From Candidatus Epilinea brevis (GTDB taxonomy: Bacteria > Chloroflexota > Anaerolineae > Epilineales > Epilineaceae): 64,000 nt of DNA. This document shows, piece after piece, positions 53,507-61,707 of the stretch. Position numbers and translations under genes: made by a program. How positions within the stretch are numbered: position 1 is the first letter of the stretch; each line of letters starts with the position of its first letter. The DNA is taken from the NCBI GenBank assembly GCA_016710785.1, contig JADJUE010000004.1:124001-188000 (forward strand), in the 5' to 3' direction. The notes under the pieces were generated by a model that was given only the letters and a program-made list of their open reading frames with translations, was not told the origin of the DNA and did not search any database.

Positions 53507-56403
53507 GGTGTTGCTCCCTCGCCGCGCGGCGGGACGATGACGGTCCAGAAGTCCTTGCCGGGCATGCGGGTCTTGTGTTCGGCGACGAGCGCCGTGGGGA
53601 AGAACCCTTTGAGGGTATCGATCTGGGCCGCGGCGAAAGGACCACCCACCAGGTACAGCTTGGGCGCGGCATCGGACACATGCGCCTGGGCCGCGGTCGC
53701 GGCATCGGACCAGTCGGGCCGGCTGCCGCTCAGGAGACCGTTCCAGGTGGGCGCTCCCATGAGGTAGGCCAGGGCGCGGTGGTCCCAGCCATGCTCCCAA
53801 CCGACATAGTAGACATGGCCGAAATCGCCGCCCTGCTCGCTGATGAAGCGGCGGGCTTCGGCCGCGCCCTCAGACGTGGGATGGGTGCTCTGGTCGTAGT
53901 TGTCCCGGTAATCCACGAAGTAGCGCTGCCAGCTGCCCAGGGTCATCCATACCAGGAGCGCCGCGCTGGCCAGGGCGGCGCCCGCCAGGCCCCGCCGGCC
54001 CAGGGCCGCGCGCCAGCGGGCCGCCAGGCCGGGCAGGGGGAGGGCGGCGATGAGCAGGGCCAGGGGCAAGGCCCCCGAGGCGCGCGACAGCGACGGATTC
54101 TCGCGCGGAAAGGCGATGGCCAGGAAGCTGGTGGCCAGCATCAGCGGCAGGGCGGCCGCCAGGACCAGGTAGCGCCAGTCGCGGCGAAACGCACGCACCA
54201 GGACGATGGCCAGGCCCAACAGGAAGAGCGCACCGGCGACGGTGTCCAGCGCCGGGCGTCCCGGCGGGCTCTGGAACCAGGAGCTGTCGGCGGTGAGGTT
54301 GAACATCCACAAGGCGCGCCGGATGTTGGGCAACAGCTGCGTCTTCAGGTTCTGGTCCAGCACGGTGTCGAACTCCGCCGCGCTCAGCGGCGCGTCGCCC
54401 ACCAGGCGGGTGACCGCGCGATGGTTGAAGAGCTCCGCGTAGTCCTGGGAGTAGCGCCACAGCGGCAGGATCAGGACGAAGCCCACCAGCGCGGCCGCGA
54501 TCACGTGCCCTGGCAGGCCGACCGGCACGAGGGGGCGGCCTTCGCCGCGGCGATACCAGCGGTCATGCAGCAGCTTGGCCGCGATCATGACCGGCACGAC
54601 CACCAGGAAGGCGCGGTAGGCGGTGTAACCGTAGACCCCCAGAGCCATGGAGGCGCCCAGGGCCAGCCAGTCGTTGCGGCGGCCGCTGCGGATGGCCCGC
54701 AAGAGCAGCCAGGCCACCACCGTCACCCACAGGGGAGCGAAGGCGATGCGCAGGCCGATGCGCGAGATCAGCAGATGCCAAGGCGACACCGCCAGCAGGA
54801 AGGCCGCGGTCAGAGCCAGGGTCGCGCCGCCCAGCTCCCGGCCAAGCCGGTAGAGGACCACGACATTCAGGAGGCTCACCAGCCCCATGGCCACCTTCAT
54901 CGTCTGAAAGGAGACCGGCAGACCCAAGGGGCCCATCAGGAAGGCCAGCCAGTAGAACTCCATCGCCTCGCGGCCGGCGTTGCCGGGAAGGAAGACCGGT
55001 CGCAATCCGCCTTCCAGCATCGTGCGCACGTCGTTGAGCTTCTCGGTATGGTCGCTGGTCATTTCCGCGGGCACCAAGGCCAGGTTGTGGAAGCGCAGCC
55101 AGGCAGCCAGCCCCAGGATGGCCAGAAGCAGCCAGGATTCCGGTCGGCGCAGCGCGCCGATCCAGCCGCCAAACAGCTCGAACAGGCTCCGACCGCGCTC
55201 CTGGAGCGCGACCAGCAACGCCGCGAGTCCGGCCAGCCAGAGCAGCAGCCCCAAGGGCTGCAAGGTGGCGTTGGTGTAGAGCGCTGCCGGACGCAAAAGC
55301 GCGATGGGCGGCGGCTCGGCGCCGAGGCGCGCCGAGAACGCCACCGTGACCAGAGCCAGGGCCAGTCCCATGGTTGCCAGGGCCCATCCCCGCCGACCCC
55401 CGCCGACCCTGGCCGGCACCGCCGCGAAGACCGGATCGCTCACCGTCTCCGGGGCCAGGGCCTCCATCGCCGCAGCCATGACCAGGGCCCATAGCAGGAG
55501 GAAGAAGGTCGTCGTGGCCAGAACGGGCACCTGCTCAGCGACCGTCAGCGCCTGGGCGTCCAGCCGCAGCTGGGCGAACAGGGCCAGCCCCAGGGCCATG
55601 GCCCCCAGGGCGCAAGCCGCGGTCAAGCGCCAAGGCGACGTCGCGACCAGACGAGGAAGCCAGGGCGGAGCATCCACCGGACGGCGCAGGCCGGCGACCA
55701 GCTCCGACCAGCGCGCCCGAAGGTCCGGTCGCCGGCGGCCGGCGGCCAGCGGCGTCAAAACCGGCGCCGCGGCCCAGGAGGCATCGGTCGCCCCATCCGG
55801 CCGGTCGCCATCAGCCACGAGCGAGGCTCGGTCCTGGCCTTCGATTCCTTCTCCGCCTTCTAGCCGCAGCCCGTCTTCGAGCCGCAGTCCATCCTCGTGC
55901 CGCAGTCCGTCCGCCAACCCCCCATCCTCTGCAAGAGGACTGACGGGGGTCGCCGGCGGCTCCGGACGCAGCGCGGCTGCAAAGGCGGCCAGGCTACCAA
56001 CGGCGGGTCGCAAGCGCGCGAGCCCGTAGACCAGCGCAGCGAGGCCCGCGGCGGCGGCCAGCAAGGGATCCCACCACTGCTCCGGCGCGCCGCGCCAGGC
56101 GGCGACAGCCCAGCGCAAGAGGAAGGCTGCGAGCAACAAGGCTCCCAAGGGGAGGACGAAAGCGCTGGGCGCGGGCTCATCGTCACCGGCGGGAAGGTCC
56201 GCGTCGTCGGGCAGCCAAGGCTCCGCGTCGTGAGCCGCCGACGGGGACCCGTCGTCAGCCGCCTTCGGGTCCCCGTCGGAGATCGCGACCGGGTGGTCCG
56301 CCCCCGGCGCTTCGACTTCAGGCGATACATCCCCGAACAGCGGACCAGGAGCCGCCGGCAGGCGGTCAGGGCGGTCGTCGCTGCGGTCATCGCTACCGTT
56401 CAC
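53503..56403 (-). CDS. GT39/ArnT-like membrane glycosyltransferase
   Basis: 966 residues from ATG 56403, overlapping the methyltransferase stop. Residues 1-75 are acidic and cytosolic. A low-complexity region at about 165-205 repeats DGLR(H/L)E units. From residue 400 it is a standard GT-C enzyme: PAEMTSDHTEKLNDVRTMLE (catalytic Asp loop), GNAGREAMEFYWLAFLMG, YRLGRELGG and LISRIGLRIAFAPLWVTV. The long extra N-terminal region with four to five more helices is unusual. Acceptor and sugar unknown. Confidence 0.82.
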   Translation of the reverse strand: MNGSDDRSDDRPDRLPAAPGPLFGDVSPEVEAPGADHPVAISDGDPKAADDGSPSAAHDAEPWLPDDADLPAGDDEPAPSAFVLPLGALLLAAFLLRWAVAAWRGAPEQWWDPLLAAAAGLAALVYGLARLRPAVGSLAAFAAALRPEPPATPVSPLAEDGGLADGLRHEDGLRLEDGLRLEGGEGIEGQDRASLVADGDRPDGATDASWAAAPVLTPLAAGRRRPDLRARWSELVAGLRRPVDAPPWLPRLVATSPWRLTAACALGAMALGLALFAQLRLDAQALTVAEQVPVLATTTFFLLLWALVMAAAMEALAPETVSDPVFAAVPARVGGGRRGWALATMGLALALVTVAFSARLGAEPPPIALLRPAALYTNATLQPLGLLLWLAGLAALLVALQERGRSLFELFGGWIGALRRPESWLLLAILGLAAWLRFHNLALVPAEMTSDHTEKLNDVRTMLEGGLRPVFLPGNAGREAMEFYWLAFLMGPLGLPVSFQTMKVAMGLVSLLNVVVLYRLGRELGGATLALTAAFLLAVSPWHLLISRIGLRIAFAPLWVTVVAWLLLRAIRSGRRNDWLALGASMALGVYGYTAYRAFLVVVPVMIAAKLLHDRWYRRGEGRPLVPVGLPGHVIAAALVGFVLILPLWRYSQDYAELFNHRAVTRLVGDAPLSAAEFDTVLDQNLKTQLLPNIRRALWMFNLTADSSWFQSPPGRPALDTVAGALFLLGLAIVLVRAFRRDWRYLVLAAALPLMLATSFLAIAFPRENPSLSRASGALPLALLIAALPLPGLAARWRAALGRRGLAGAALASAALLVWMTLGSWQRYFVDYRDNYDQSTHPTSEGAAEARRFISEQGGDFGHVYYVGWEHGWDHRALAYLMGAPTWNGLLSGSRPDWSDAATAAQAHVSDAAPKLYLVGGPFAAAQIDTLKGFFPTALVAEHKTRMPGKDFWTVIVPPRGEGATP
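55858..55911. repeat. 18-base tandem repeat in a glycosyltransferase gene
   Basis: Three 18-base units ((T/C)TCGAGCCGCAGTCCATC-like) starting at 55858, 55876 and 55894, encoding hexapeptides DGLR(L/H)E. In frame, so probably a length-variable linker. Confidence 0.75.
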
Positions 56404-57344
56404 GTGGCGCCCCCCGGCTTGCGCAGCTTGAGGGCGATGATCAGGAAGCTGTCCTGGGGCGTGGGCGGATGCGTGTCATTGCGCCGATCGAAGGCGTTGA
56501 GCACCCTCAAGCCCAGGTTCACCGGATTGAGCGGCGAGCCGCGGTACGGGTCCGCCTCCAGGCTGAAACGGTCGGCGGCCTGCATCATGGCGTCCGGCAG
56601 CAGGCCGTGGACCATCAGTTCCTTGCCCAGGCCGTAGACCAGGTTGTGGATGAAGGGAAAGCAATGGTGCGTGTGGCATTCCAGGGCCTCCACCTCGAAG
56701 CCCTGATCCGTGACCAGGCGCAAGAGGCCCTCCAGGCTGTACAGGCGCACGTGATTGGCCCAGATGCCGGCCAGCGGGCCATGCTGGATATGGGTGCCCA
56801 AGGTGAGTTCCAGGGACTTGTTGATGGGATCCCACCAGAAGGGGTAGTTGGCATTGGGGGTGGTGAGGGCCAGGGTGCCGCCGGGGGCCAGCACCCGGTA
56901 CAGTTCGGCCAGGGCCTTGTCATCATCCGGGATATGTTCGATGACCTCGGAGAAGATGATCTTGTCGAAGCTGCCGTCGGCGAACGGGATCTCGTAGAGG
57001 TTGACGCAGGACAACGCAGCGCCCGGTACCACACGCCGGGCCAAGGGCAGCAGCGGAATGTCCAGCTCGATGCCGGTCACGTCGACTGCCGGATACAAGG
57101 CTCTCAGGAAGTTCAGATAGAAGCCGCGTCCGCAACCCGCGTCGAGAACGCGGTCGCCGGGCTGGACATCGATGAAGCGGAAGACCGCTTCGGCGCGCCG
57201 CTTGAAGGACATGTCGGCTTCATTGGCCAGCATACGCCGAAGGCGCTCAGCATCGAAGCGGGTGGCGGGCAGGGCCGCAGCAGCAGGCAAGGGTTCCATG
57301 TCTGGCTCACGGGCGGGGGCCGAAGGCCGATCGGATGGGGGCAT
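56400..57344 (-). CDS. SAM-dependent methyltransferase (class I)
   Basis: 314 residues from ATG 57344; ATG 57299 is an alternative. Motif I is VLDAGCGRGFYLNFLRAL. Then VTGIELDIPLLPLARR, the FDKIIFSEVIEHIPDDDKAL signature and LAPGGTLALTTPNAN. The C-terminal half (FWWDPINKSLELTLGTHIQH, HTHHCFPFIHNLVYGLGKEL) is of the type seen in polysaccharide and sugar O-methyltransferases. It heads a translationally coupled string of glycosyltransferases, so it probably methylates a glycan or lipid-linked intermediate. A TAGAAT lies only 11 bases before the start and no ribosome site is seen. Confidence 0.88.
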   Translation of the reverse strand: MPPSDRPSAPAREPDMEPLPAAAALPATRFDAERLRRMLANEADMSFKRRAEAVFRFIDVQPGDRVLDAGCGRGFYLNFLRALYPAVDVTGIELDIPLLPLARRVVPGAALSCVNLYEIPFADGSFDKIIFSEVIEHIPDDDKALAELYRVLAPGGTLALTTPNANYPFWWDPINKSLELTLGTHIQHGPLAGIWANHVRLYSLEGLLRLVTDQGFEVEALECHTHHCFPFIHNLVYGLGKELMVHGLLPDAMMQAADRFSLEADPYRGSPLNPVNLGLRVLNAFDRRNDTHPPTPQDSFLIIALKLRKPGGAT

Positions 57345-57354
57345 ACGAAGCTAG

Positions 57355-57360
57355 ATTCTA
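57355..57360 (-). promoter_or_regulatory. Candidate -10 of the glycosyltransferase operon
   Basis: Minus-strand TAGAAT ending 10 bases before the methyltransferase ATG, so the transcript would be nearly leaderless. -35 is poor. Confidence 0.4.
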
Positions 57361-57496
57361 ATCGCAACCCGCGGCGGGTTACAGCCGGGAAGCAGTTCGG
57401 GGCCTTGCGACCGCGAGCCTACGCCCTTGTTCTTCCGGTCAACCTCGCACCGTCGCAGCCCATTCAGTGTGGACTGTGGCGGGTTACAGGGACCCA

Positions 57497-58546
57497 TCAT
57501 GGTGCTGACCCGGTCTGGCTGAGCACGCGCTGGCGCAGGTCGCCGCGAGAGAGCCCGAGCATGCGGAGGCCCACCGGACCCAGCAGCAGCAGGACGGCGA
57601 TGGTCGCCGCATGGACCACCAAGGCGTAGGCCAGGGCGTCGTCATGCGGCACCTGCGCCGCCACGTCGAGGCTCCAGACCACCGCCCATTGGAAGATGCC
57701 CAGGTAACCAGGTGTGGAAGGCAGAATGGCGGCAAAGGCCACGGTGCACAGCATGAAGACGGCGGTCGTCGGCGCCAGGCCGAGATGAAAGGCCAGCATG
57801 ACCAGCCAGTAGGCGAAGGCGCCGATCGACCACACCACCAGTGAAGCCACCAGACCGGCCAGGGCGCGCGATGGCCGGCGGAGCGGCGACAGGCCGTCGA
57901 CCAGGCCCGACCAGGCCGCGCGCAGGCGGACGCGACGGTGTTCCGCGAGGCCGATGGCCGCGAGCAGCCGCTCCAGGGCATCGTCCGAACGGTGGCCGAT
58001 CGTGGCCACCGTTGCCAGGCCCAGGTAGCAGACCAGCACGAAGCCGACCGTCAGCCAGCGAATGCCGTCGCCATGGGCCCAGGGGCCGGGTCCCAAGCGC
58101 TCCGCCAGGCGCTCGGCGGTGATGGCCGGGGCCACCCAGGCCAGCAGCACCATCACCGCCAGCAGGTCGAGCACCCGCTCCACCATGACCGTGGCCAAGG
58201 CTTCGGCGAAGCCCGCCCGGGTGTAGCGGCCCACCGCCCAGGCGCGGATAGGGTCGCCCAGCCGCAGGGGGATGACGGTGCTGACCAGGTAGCCTACCGA
58301 CAGGGCGGCGAAGGTCTCGCGCCAGGGCGGCCTTGTGGCGCGGTGGAACAGCAGGCGCCAGCGCCAGGTGCGGGCGACCTGGCCCAGGGCCAGCAGCAGC
58401 AGGGCCGGCAGCAGCCAGCGGTAGTCGGCCCTGGCCAAAGCCGCGAACAGCTCGCGCGGATCCACCTCGCGCGCGGCGTACCAGAAAGCGACCAGGCTCA
58501 CCAGGATGCCCAGCCACAGCTGCCACGACCGTCCGCCCCGCGCCAT
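57497..58546 (-). CDS. Lysylphosphatidylglycerol-synthase-TM/flippase-like protein
   Basis: 349 residues, about eight helices, from ATG 58546. LLALGQVARTWRWRLLFHRA, FAALSVGYLVSTVIPLRLGD and PIRAWAVGRYTRAGFAEALA are the conserved cytosolic and re-entrant segments of the UPF0104/LPG_synthase_TM family, as is ILPSTPGYLGIFQWAVV. Members include lysyl-PG flippase domains and archaeal/Chloroflexi proteins suspected to flip polyprenyl-phosphate sugars. That suits its position just before the glycosyltransferase string. Confidence 0.88.
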   Translation of the reverse strand: MARGGRSWQLWLGILVSLVAFWYAAREVDPRELFAALARADYRWLLPALLLLALGQVARTWRWRLLFHRATRPPWRETFAALSVGYLVSTVIPLRLGDPIRAWAVGRYTRAGFAEALATVMVERVLDLLAVMVLLAWVAPAITAERLAERLGPGPWAHGDGIRWLTVGFVLVCYLGLATVATIGHRSDDALERLLAAIGLAEHRRVRLRAAWSGLVDGLSPLRRPSRALAGLVASLVVWSIGAFAYWLVMLAFHLGLAPTTAVFMLCTVAFAAILPSTPGYLGIFQWAVVWSLDVAAQVPHDDALAYALVVHAATIAVLLLLGPVGLRMLGLSRGDLRQRVLSQTGSAP

Positions 58547-58606
58547 AGGGTCGAGGATGATACGAGCGCGAGCGGCAAATGCCAGCCAGGAAGGTAGGCC
58601 GACGCC

Positions 58607-59892
58607 TCAGCGGTCGCTCGCGCCGCTCGCCGGGGCCGCAGCGACAGACCCCGCCAGCAGCGTCGGCGCTTCGCCGCGCAGCGACAGCATCGGCAGGTGG
58701 ATGGTGACCACGGCCGGGTGGGGCACTGTCGCCGGGTGGCGCACCGTGGCCGAGGGCACCGACGTTGGCGTGACCCAGGTCGTGGGCGTCAGCGAGGGTT
58801 CAGGCACCGCGCCGGCCGTGGCGCTGGCCAGGGCCGTCGGCCAGGCCTCCGGGGCGAACACCTCGATGAAGGGGATGGGGAACGGCGCCTCGCCGCTCAG
58901 TCCGGCCTGGTCCCGCCAGGTCAACAAGGCCCCGCTGCTCACGGGCTGGCGGCCGGTGCGGGTGGGACGCAGTCGCAGGCGGATGTCGATCGGCAGCAGG
59001 CCCGCAGCCGGCAGGTCCCAATACCAGGCGCCGCCGGGGGCCTGGCGGCCGGGAGGCAGGGCCGGGGCGCTCGCGACCAGGTCAAGGGGAAGGCTGTCGC
59101 GCACGGCGGCCTCCCGAACCTGCAGGCCGATCCAACGCTCTCCAATGCGTTGGAAGATGGCCGGCAGCTCCGCGGGATCCTGGGGAACCAGGCGTCGGAC
59201 GGACTGGTGGCCGCCGCCTCCAGGATCGCCCGCTCCGGGTCACGGCCCAGACCCACCGCAGCCACGTAGATCCCCGCTTGCCGCAGGGCCTCCGCCTCCC
59301 GGGTGACCGCCGCGGCGCCGCTTTCGTTCTTGCCGTCGGTCAAGAGCACCAGCGCGCGCAGGGTAGACCGATCGGCCAGGCGCCGAAGCTGCTTGTGGCC
59401 CTCGGCGAGTCCGGCGCTGATGTTGGTGTCGCCGCCGGCCTGCAGGTCACGTACCGCCCGGCGCAGCAGCGCCGGTACATCGGTCAGGGTCTGGTCCACG
59501 CGGGCCGTCTCGTTGAACGTGACCAGGGTGCCCCAGTCCGCTCCGGGCCGTAGGTACTCAATCAGGCCCAGGGCCCCCTCGCGCGCCTTGCCGATGGCAT
59601 CGGCCCGCAACATCGAGCTGCTGCGGTCGATGACCAGGGCCATGGCCAGCGGCATCCTCGCCGCCTGGCAATCCAAGGACAGCCGAAGGGTGACGGTGAC
59701 CTCCGCACCCAAGGGCAGCCTGGGCGGTTCGGCCACCTGGTCCACCGTCGGGCGGCAGGCAGATCGGCCCGCCGAAGCATGACCGGCCCGCGGCAAGACC
59801 GCCGTAAGGACCAGCGCGGCGGCCAACAAGACCGGCAGGCTCGCGGACCGAGCGGACCATGACCTGCCGGCGGCGATGCCAATGCCGGTCAT
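58607..59892 (-). pseudogene. Von Willebrand factor A protein, frameshifted
   Basis: Starts at ATG 59892, overlapping the cytochrome gene stop. Signal peptide LPVLLAAALVLTAVLPRAGHA. VWA domain with MIDAS residues: VIDRSSSM (DxSxS), GGDTNISAGL (Thr) and LLTDGKNES (Asp). Near 59205 the frame runs into junk (WFPRIPRS), while the next frame continues naturally (LVPQDPAELPAIFQRIGERW) to a stop at 58607. One small indel would restore about 420 residues. The C-terminus is Thr/Pro-rich followed by TIHLPMLSLRG. Secreted metal-ion-dependent adhesion or scaffold protein; error or real mutation is undecided. Confidence 0.8.
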
Positions 59893-60572
59893 GGTCCGCC
59901 GGCGCCGACCGGCGGCGGTGCCGGGCGGTACAAGTGGGTCCAGGACCAGCGCAGCGCCGCCTCGCGGTCGGCCGCGCCCACTGTCGCGAGTGAGGCGTGC
60001 GGCCCGCCAGACAGGGCGGCCAGCTCTTCGTCGAAGGTGGCCGCGGCGCGCGAGGCGCGATCGAGCCGCGCCACCGCGGCGCCATCGTGGCAGCCCGCGC
60101 AATGCGAGTTGAAGCGCGCCTCATCGCCGGGCCGCGGCGCCAGGGCCTGAGACCAGGCCCAGAAGGTGAGATCCCAGGTTTCACGGCGATCGAACTGGTA
60201 GCCCCAGGACGGCATACCGCCCTTGCCCTCCACGATGGAGCGGTGCAGCCAGCTGGGAGCGATCGCCCGCATCCGCGCGGCGTCCGTCAGGTCGGCGGGC
60301 GGCGGACGCAGCATCGGCGCGCGCGGGCCGTCGCCCCGCCCCGTCAGGCCATGGCAGGCCGCACATTCGCGCTCGAAGCGCGGCCCGACGGCCGCGGCAT
60401 CCGCCAGTTCCACAGGCAGTTCCAGTCCGGAAGGCAGCGCCAGCGGACGCGCTGGGGCCAGCATCGGCCGTGGAAGGGCGGGTTCCTCCGGCTGACCGGA
60501 GGCGCTACAGGCCGCGAGCAGGAGCAGGAGGGGCCCGGACAGCCATCGGCGCGCCGGCGCGCGTCGGCTCAC
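59889..60572 (-). CDS. Diheme cytochrome c lipoprotein
   Basis: 227 residues from GTG 60572 (GGAGAG upstream, GTGA overlap with the preceding gene). Lipobox LLLLAA-C-SASG. Two heme c sites: ECAACHGLTGRGDGP with a later Met in GGMPSWGYQF, and SHCAGCHDGAA. Anchored on the outer face of the membrane; probably an electron donor or acceptor for the upstream oxidase-like module. Confidence 0.9.
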   Translation of the reverse strand: MSRRAPARRWLSGPLLLLLAACSASGQPEEPALPRPMLAPARPLALPSGLELPVELADAAAVGPRFERECAACHGLTGRGDGPRAPMLRPPPADLTDAARMRAIAPSWLHRSIVEGKGGMPSWGYQFDRRETWDLTFWAWSQALAPRPGDEARFNSHCAGCHDGAAVARLDRASRAAATFDEELAALSGGPHASLATVGAADREAALRWSWTHLYRPAPPPVGAGGP

Positions 60573-61180
60573 GGCGGCTCTCCGTCGGCAGGGCTGATCA
60601 GACCGGCAGTCAGGCCATAGGCCGCCAGCACCAGGAAGAACTCCAGCACCACCGCCCCCGCGGCGGCCAACTGCAGCCCGGCGCCGCGGTCCAGGAAGGC
60701 CGGTTCCAGCCAGGCGCCGACCCGAGGCAGCAAGGTGCCGGCGCTGAGCAAGGCCATCAGCAGTCCCCAGGCCAGGCCGCGCCAGAGATCGCCGCCGGGA
60801 ATGAAGCGCCGGAACTGCCCGTAGACATACACGAAATTGACCAGCATCAGGCTGAGAGCGAATGCCAGCAGGCCCAAGCCCCAACGATCGGGCTGCCCCA
60901 GCAACTGGTCCGCCAACAAGGACGGCAGCAAGAGCTCGTAGGGCAGGCGCAGCAGCCGGCCATCTGCATCCTGGCCCAGGGCCAGAAAGGGCTCCGGCCA
61001 GATCCGGTCCACAGCCAAGGCCGCCAGGGCGCCCAGAAGGCCACCGGCCAGGGCGCGCAGCAGCGGACCGGCAGCTTCGCCCGGCGCGAAGCGGGCCGCC
61101 AGCGCCGTTGCTTCTGCCTCCAGGTCTTGCCCGGCCAGCGCAGCGTCAAGCGGCCGGCCCAGGTGATGAGGCTGGTTCAT
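60569..61180 (-). CDS. Small multi-pass membrane protein, unknown function
   Basis: 203 residues from ATG 61180 (AGGGG upstream). Soluble N-terminus (about 40 residues, containing HHLGRPLD) then four or five helices, including LLRALAGGLLGALAALAV, LAFALSLMLVNFVYVYGQF and GAVVLEFFLVLAAYGLTAG. No family recognised. It is translationally coupled on both sides to cytochrome c genes, so it is probably part of the same complex. Confidence 0.7.
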   Translation of the reverse strand: MNQPHHLGRPLDAALAGQDLEAEATALAARFAPGEAAGPLLRALAGGLLGALAALAVDRIWPEPFLALGQDADGRLLRLPYELLLPSLLADQLLGQPDRWGLGLLAFALSLMLVNFVYVYGQFRRFIPGGDLWRGLAWGLLMALLSAGTLLPRVGAWLEPAFLDRGAGLQLAAAGAVVLEFFLVLAAYGLTAGLISPADGEPP

Positions 61181-61707
61181 GGTGGCCCCTCCGCCGTTGG
61201 CCCCGGCGCGGCGTCCGCGCCGCCGACCGATCGCAGGTAGGTCAGCAGCGCGTCCACATCTCCCACGCTCAGACGGATGGCCAGATCGTCCAGGTCGGGG
61301 CAGCTGTAGCCGGGCAGCGGGTCCAGGCAATGGTCCAGCACGGCCTCGCGGAGATAGGTCTCGGGATCCCGCGCGCCGCCTCGATAGTCGGGCGCCGACA
61401 GGCGCAGCTCGGCCCGCCGCCAGAGCCCCGCCAATGCCGGGCCGCCACCACCGGCGGCGTCGATGGCATGGCAGCCGCCGCAGCCCTGGGCCAAGAAGAC
61501 CTCGCGCCCGGCAGCTGCGGGATCCGGCGCCGCGGGTCCGCCGCCGAGGATTCCCTGGGCCTGGTCATCGGTCACCGCCGCGGAGGGGGGGACAGGGGGC
61601 CGCAGGGCACTGACCAAGGCCAGACCCAGGGCCGCCACAGCGGCCACCACCGCGAAACGAGGCAGGCCAGGATCGCGGTCGGGGAAGGCGTCGCGCCGCG
61701 GCGGCAT
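61177..61707 (-). CDS. Membrane-anchored monoheme cytochrome c
   Basis: 176 residues from ATG 61707, sharing one base with the upstream stop (TGATG). One anchor helix (FAVVAAVAALGLALVSAL), then a class-I type cytochrome: GREVFLAQGCGGCHAIDAAG (heme c) and a C-terminal LSVGDVDALLTYLRSV. Two further Cys (DHC...GYSCPD) may form a disulfide. The heme's sixth ligand is not obvious to me. Placed like CcoP after CcoNO in cbb3 oxidase operons, but much smaller. Confidence 0.88.
   Translation of the reverse strand: MPPRRDAFPDRDPGLPRFAVVAAVAALGLALVSALRPPVPPSAAVTDDQAQGILGGGPAAPDPAAAGREVFLAQGCGGCHAIDAAGGGGPALAGLWRRAELRLSAPDYRGGARDPETYLREAVLDHCLDPLPGYSCPDLDDLAIRLSVGDVDALLTYLRSVGGADAAPGPTAEGPP

Noticed and set aside
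57373..57489. Direct repeat GGCGGGTTACAG at 57373 and 57478 as an attachment site.
   Set aside because: Only 12 bases, 105 apart, with no integrase or cargo; probably chance or a minor repeat.
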